This document shows, one piece after another, positions 5,549-7,863 of a DNA stretch of 7,863 bases. The stretch covers positions 1 through 7,863 of the forward strand of contig DAFR01000078.1 of the NCBI GenBank assembly GCA_002497965.1. The letters are read 5' to 3'. The first letter of the stretch is position 1. Each line of letters starts with the position of its first letter. The notes beneath the pieces were generated by a model that worked only from the letters and a program-made list of their open reading frames with translations, had not been told where the DNA came from and searched no databases. Origin of the DNA: Methanomicrobiaceae archaeon UBA436. Its GTDB lineage: Archaea > Halobacteriota > Methanomicrobia > Methanomicrobiales > Methanoculleaceae. A program made the position numbers and the translations under genes.

Positions 5549-5875
5549 ATGCAAGAATACCAGATCAAACGCGGATACACGAAAAAGCTTACAGAATCAA
5601 TGCTACAGAGTCTCCGCGACCAGTTCGGCGTCGAACCCCGCCTGACGGAGGATGGGCATTATATCGTGTCCTACGGAGCGCTCCTGCGCCTTGAGGTCTG
5701 GGCAGGTGCCGGAGGGAGGACGCTGTTTGTCCATACCGAGTCAGACTCATCCGCAGATGATGAGACGATCCTGGACACAAACCGTCGATTCCGCAACTAC
5801 CTCCAGCAGGTAACCGGCTACACTGCAAAAGAGCGGGCGAAGAAAGCCCAGCAGTCCGTGAAGGGAAAGGATTAG
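5549..5875 (+). CDS. small conserved archaeal protein, probably DUF5611 family
   Basis: A 108-residue soluble protein that I tentatively assign, from memory, to DUF5611, an uncharacterised family of methanogen proteins. Visible features are the opening MQEYQIKRGYTKKLTESM, the SYGALLRLEVW strand (41-51), the acidic TESDSSADDETILDTNRRFRN region split over 63-82, and the basic tail GYTAKERAKKAQQSVKGKD (90-108). The pattern suggests a small alpha+beta fold with a positively charged, possibly nucleic-acid-binding C-terminus. No cysteines, membrane segments or catalytic motif. The ATG at 5549 has no Shine-Dalgarno but lies 27 bp from a weak box A. It is divergent from PAC2-DUF473, with about 59 bp between starts, and converges on leuS across a long gap. 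Function unknown; being divergent from PAC2 hints at co-regulation only. Confidence 0.85.
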   Translation: MQEYQIKRGYTKKLTESMLQSLRDQFGVEPRLTEDGHYIVSYGALLRLEVWAGAGGRTLFVHTESDSSADDETILDTNRRFRNYLQQVTGYTAKERAKKAQQSVKGKD

Positions 5876-5903
5876 ACGGGTTATCCTCAGGTACAGGGCA
5901 CCA

Positions 5904-5914
5904 TATTCTATTTT
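5904..5914 (+). terminator. T-rich tract after the DUF5611-like gene
   Basis: TATTCTATTTT lies 28 bp past the stop codon and is the first T-rich stretch after the gene. It is a plausible but weak termination site. Confidence 0.3.
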
Positions 5915-6030
5915 GCGGCTAGAACGGCCATTAAGAGGGAGCTGTAAAACCAATTCTTTCGGGCTGCGCCTCGGTTTGATGAACTTCGCCACGGGCAACG
6001 GATCCCGCGGCTCTGTATTGCCGCAGACCG

Positions 6031-6038
6031 CCTTTATA
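6031..6038 (+). promoter_or_regulatory. Orphan TATA-like element in the gene-free stretch
   Basis: CCTTTATACC contains one of the better box A matches in the window, yet no recognised gene follows on either strand. In the + direction it would start transcription near 6058-6063, at the left arm of the hairpin at 6056-6084. The reverse reading, GGTATAAAGG, would point toward the 3' end of the DUF5611-like gene. Confidence 0.4.
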
Positions 6039-6055
6039 CCTGTGCCTGGGGGTGG

Positions 6056-6084
6056 CCGGGTTTTTGCGAGACGCTATTACCCGG
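6056..6084. repeat. Two-part hairpin with symmetric internal loop
   Basis: CCGGGT (6056-6061) pairs with ACCCGG (6079-6084). Inside, after four unpaired bases on each side, GCG (6066-6068) pairs with CGC (6072-6074) around an AGA loop. All pairs are perfect. Confidence 0.55.
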
Positions 6085-6139
6085 AGGGAGGGGCGGCGGG
6101 TCAATGAACGAGAGCCTCCGGATGAGACGCGAGTGATGG

Positions 6140-6159
6140 GGAGGTGGCGAGACATCTCC
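6140..6159 (+). repeat. Short hairpin GGAGGT/ATCTCC
   Basis: GGAGGT (6140-6145) can pair with ATCTCC (6154-6159), with one G-U, around an 8-base loop. Alone it is weak; it counts as part of the cluster of hairpins in this gap. Confidence 0.35.
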
Positions 6160-6252
6160 TGCTATAGTGCCATTTTCACGGAAGCCTCTTTGAATACCCT
6201 GTTCCCATCCCTGGCGCGGCTTCACCATGCCAACCGCCATCAACTGCCTGCT

Positions 6253-6268
6253 CTCCCGTCAGCGGGAG
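6253..6268. repeat. Perfect 6-bp hairpin with TCAG tetraloop
   Basis: CTCCCG (6253-6258) and CGGGAG (6263-6268) are exact reverse complements around a 4-base loop. No T-run follows, so it is not a conventional terminator. Confidence 0.5.
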
Positions 6269-6370
6269 TTGTCGACGAAAGACTTTTCCCGGAGGTGATT
6301 TGACTGGTCTCGTGCATATTCCCTGGAAAAGGCAGTGAGCTAATATCTCAGAACCGTTGATCTGATGGCC

Positions 6371-6411
6371 TCCAGGAAGCCCCCTCGGGGGGCTGGCATG
6401 CGGAACCTGGA
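6371..6411. repeat. Strong nested hairpin downstream of leuS
   Basis: The inner stem AGCCCCC (6378-6384)/GGGGGCT (6388-6394) is seven perfect GC-rich pairs with a three-base loop. An outer stem TCCAGG (6371-6376)/CCTGGA (6406-6411) encloses it. On the minus strand it begins about 88 bp past the leuS stop and could block or protect a leuS transcript end. Confidence 0.6.
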
Positions 6412-6469
6412 ATTCAACACTCCTGGCCGGTTTTCCCACACGGTTCAGCGCCACAAATGGCAGCAAGAC

Positions 6470-6493
6470 AAAAACTGGCAGGAGGATGAAAAA
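6470..6493 (-). terminator. Two oligo-T runs ending leuS transcription
   Basis: On the minus strand TTTTT occurs at 6493-6489, six bases beyond the leuS stop, and again at 6474-6470. Paired T5 tracts just after a stop codon are typical of archaeal intrinsic termination. Confidence 0.55.
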
Positions 6494-6498
6494 GGGTC

Positions 6499-7863
6499 CT
6501 ACTCTATCACTATCGCCGGCTTAAACGGCAACGCACCCGAGGCCTTGGGGTGCACGCTCTCCCCCGCGGTCTGAACACTCACCGGAACGCCGAACTCGTG
6601 CTCCAGGAACGTCCGTGAACTCTCAAGGATCTCCTGCTCATCGAGTTTTAACTCAGCGATCTGCTGCACGAGATGTGGCGGCAGTTTCAGCACGAGTTTC
6701 GTTATCTGCTTTGTTGCATCTGCCGCCTCACGACCGCGCCTGCGGACCTCCTCGTTCTGCATCACCTCGCGCATACCTCTGGTCCTGTCGTCTGAAGATG
6801 CAACCATCCGGAAGATCTCGTGCTTCCATGCCGGTGCGACATAGAGGCTGATCGATTTTGGTTCCATCGGGATGAGCTTTTTGATCGACTCGATATCCTC
6901 GACAGTCCTTGCGAGGAGTTCCTCCGCGAGTTCAACCTCTGGATTTATCTTCGTCTCGTCGGCCTCCGGCCACGGGGCGAATGAGACCATTCCCTCCTCG
7001 CCGAGATCCCTCCATAGCGCCTCGCAAGTGAACGGTATGAAGGGGGCAAGCAGCCGGACCCAGGTGTGGCAGAGGTCACGCAATACCTCACTGCCGGTCA
7101 CGCCATCCGGCAGGCGGCGACGGTACCATTTCAGGTCGGCCTCGACACCAAAGAACGCCTCCTGCAGAGCCTGCCGCGTCTGGAACGACTCGAGCGCTGC
7201 CGTGATGCTCTCTATGCGGCGCTGCAGCCTGCTTTCAAGCCATGCATCGATCTCGCAGGAGCCCTCAGCCCCCTTTCCCTCCTGGATTGTGTTCCAGAAC
7301 CGCTCGATCTGTTTTTTAGTCGACGATACAAGGTCGTTGCGCCAGTCAAAGTCCTGCCAGGGCTCAGCGCTTCCCACAAGGAACATCCTGACGGTGTCGG
7401 CGCCGAACTCCGAGAGGGCGTCCTCGAGAAGGAAAACGTTACCCTTGCTCGAGGACATCTTCGCGCCGTTGAGGAGCCCCATGCCAAAGACTACCATGCC
7501 CCGGGGCTGCAGTTCCGGTGGGAAGATTGCGGAATGGTGGAAGACCTGGAACGTGAGATGGTTTGAGATGAGGTCCTTTGCCGAGAACCGGTAGTCGTAG
7601 GGGTACCAGTAGAGGAACTCGCTCCTGAGACGCTCAAGTGTGCTGCGATCGAGGGTCGCTGGCTCCCCCTCACCGAGGAAGATGTAATCGAAGACCTCCG
7701 GCGTCAGGTTTTCTGCCGGTATTCCTTTCAGGTGGTGGGCGATCGTGTAGTAGGCCATGTAGATCGTCGAGTCGGAGAGCGGCTCGATTATCCAGGTCGG
7801 GTCCCAGGGCAGTTTCGTCCCGAGTCCAACACGGCGGGTGCAGGCCCAGTCCTTCAGCCAGTC
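6499..7863 (-). CDS. leuS: leucyl-tRNA synthetase, archaeal/eukaryotic type, C-terminal fragment
   Basis: The open frame continues to the right edge, so this is the last 454 residues of a protein that in this family is about 930-970 long; internal methionines are not the start. Leucyl-tRNA synthetase charges tRNA-Leu. The visible part begins in the catalytic core after the editing domain: DWACTRRVGLGTKLPWD and WIIEPLSDSTIYMAYYT strongly resemble archaeal and eukaryotic cytosolic enzymes rather than bacterial ones. The signature loop is KMSSSKGN at visible residues 135-142, with KMSSS in place of KMSKS. The helical anticodon-binding domain with a conserved W-R-D-L-G segment follows, then the archaeal C-terminal domain ending in PFKPAIVIE. 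The HIGH motif and CP1 editing domain lie outside the window. Two T-runs follow the stop codon closely, so this gene ends its transcript. Confidence 0.96.
   Translation of the reverse strand, partial: DWLKDWACTRRVGLGTKLPWDPTWIIEPLSDSTIYMAYYTIAHHLKGIPAENLTPEVFDYIFLGEGEPATLDRSTLERLRSEFLYWYPYDYRFSAKDLISNHLTFQVFHHSAIFPPELQPRGMVVFGMGLLNGAKMSSSKGNVFLLEDALSEFGADTVRMFLVGSAEPWQDFDWRNDLVSSTKKQIERFWNTIQEGKGAEGSCEIDAWLESRLQRRIESITAALESFQTRQALQEAFFGVEADLKWYRRRLPDGVTGSEVLRDLCHTWVRLLAPFIPFTCEALWRDLGEEGMVSFAPWPEADETKINPEVELAEELLARTVEDIESIKKLIPMEPKSISLYVAPAWKHEIFRMVASSDDRTRGMREVMQNEEVRRRGREAADATKQITKLVLKLPPHLVQQIAELKLDEQEILESSRTFLEHEFGVPVSVQTAGESVHPKASGALPFKPAIVIE

Larger units (their letters stand above)
5876..6498. 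other. 623-bp stretch without a convincing gene; possible ncRNA or decayed element
   Basis: Between the convergent DUF5611-like and leuS genes no reading frame shows a recognisable protein. It holds a TATA-like element (6031-6038) and perfect short hairpins at 6056-6084, 6140-6159, 6253-6268 and 6371-6411. It also holds an isolated GGAGGTGATT (6291-6300) and two oligo-T tracts that probably end leuS transcripts. No tRNA T-loop consensus, RNase P or SRP RNA signature, or complete C/D box pair was found on either strand. A structured RNA or the remains of a lost gene are both possible. Confidence 0.5.

Noticed and set aside
5747..5998. 83-codon minus-strand frame overlapping the DUF5611-like gene, downstream of the reverse reading of the orphan TATA element
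   Set aside because: Most of it is antisense to a recognisable gene and its translation has no family features.
5977..6139. Box C-like motifs (TTGATGA at 5977, GTGATGG at 6133) suggesting C/D guide RNAs
   Set aside because: Neither matches RTGATGA exactly and no CTGA box D lies at the required distance.
6429..6446. Possible group II intron domain V (GAACCGTGTGGGAAAACC on the minus strand)
   Set aside because: The matching 3' half of the domain V hairpin is absent and no reverse transcriptase gene or intron boundaries are present.
6176..6466. 96-codon minus-strand frame in the gene-free gap
   Set aside because: No Shine-Dalgarno or promoter, unlike any family I know, and rich in Gly/Pro/Arg as expected by chance at this base composition. 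A decayed gene cannot be excluded, so it is mentioned here only.
6365..6574. 69-codon plus-strand frame running into leuS
   Set aside because: Overlaps the 3' end of leuS by about 75 bp in antisense, contains the GC-rich hairpin, and lacks convincing initiation signals.
6872..7594. 240-codon and 166-codon plus-strand frames opposite leuS
   Set aside because: Serine/arginine-rich, low-complexity translations typical of antisense shadows of a high-GC gene; leuS is certain on the other strand.

Overview
This window reads as the chromosome of a methanogenic archaeon, most likely of the order Methanomicrobiales (a Methanoculleus-like genome would fit; this is inference from gene content and base composition, not a database match). 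The evidence is an archaeal/eukaryote-type leucyl-tRNA synthetase, a methionyl-tRNA synthetase with a fused C-terminal tRNA-binding domain, a PAC2 protein with a proteasome-docking tail, proteins resembling the archaeal families DUF473 and DUF5611, tRNA genes that do not encode CCA, TATA-like (box A) promoter elements, and genes that mostly start without a Shine-Dalgarno sequence. The DNA is G+C-rich and tightly packed; no transposase, integrase, CRISPR array or phage gene is visible.

Layout. 1-95 (-): first 31 codons of a gene resembling trpF, with a perfect inverted repeat over its start codon. 138-211 (-): tRNA-Phe(GAA) with its own promoter. 321-1301 (+): DHH-DHHA1 phosphoesterase, converging on and overlapping by 14 bp an unrecognised 262-residue gene (1288-2076, -). 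That gene is divergent from metG (2119-4113, +) across a 42-bp gap holding promoter elements for both directions. 4222-4296 (-): tRNA-Arg(UCU). 4381-5489 (-): a two-gene unit, PAC2 proteasome chaperone then DUF473, joined by an overlap. 5549-5875 (+): DUF5611-like small protein, divergent from the PAC2 gene. 5876-6498: a 623-bp stretch with no convincing gene, but with a TATA-like element, several perfect hairpins and an isolated strong Shine-Dalgarno sequence. 6499-7863 (-): the C-terminal 454 residues of leuS, running off the right edge.

How the genes relate. The content is dominated by translation (two class I synthetases, two tRNAs) and protein quality control (PAC2), with RNA or nucleotide turnover (DHH) and tryptophan synthesis (trpF) beside them. 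The only clear operon in the window is PAC2-DUF473, where the stop of the first gene lies in the ribosome binding site of the second. The most interesting items are the HbYX-like tail on the PAC2 protein and its coupling to DUF473, the structured gap at 5876-6498, the unknown gene facing metG, and the hairpin over the trpF start.
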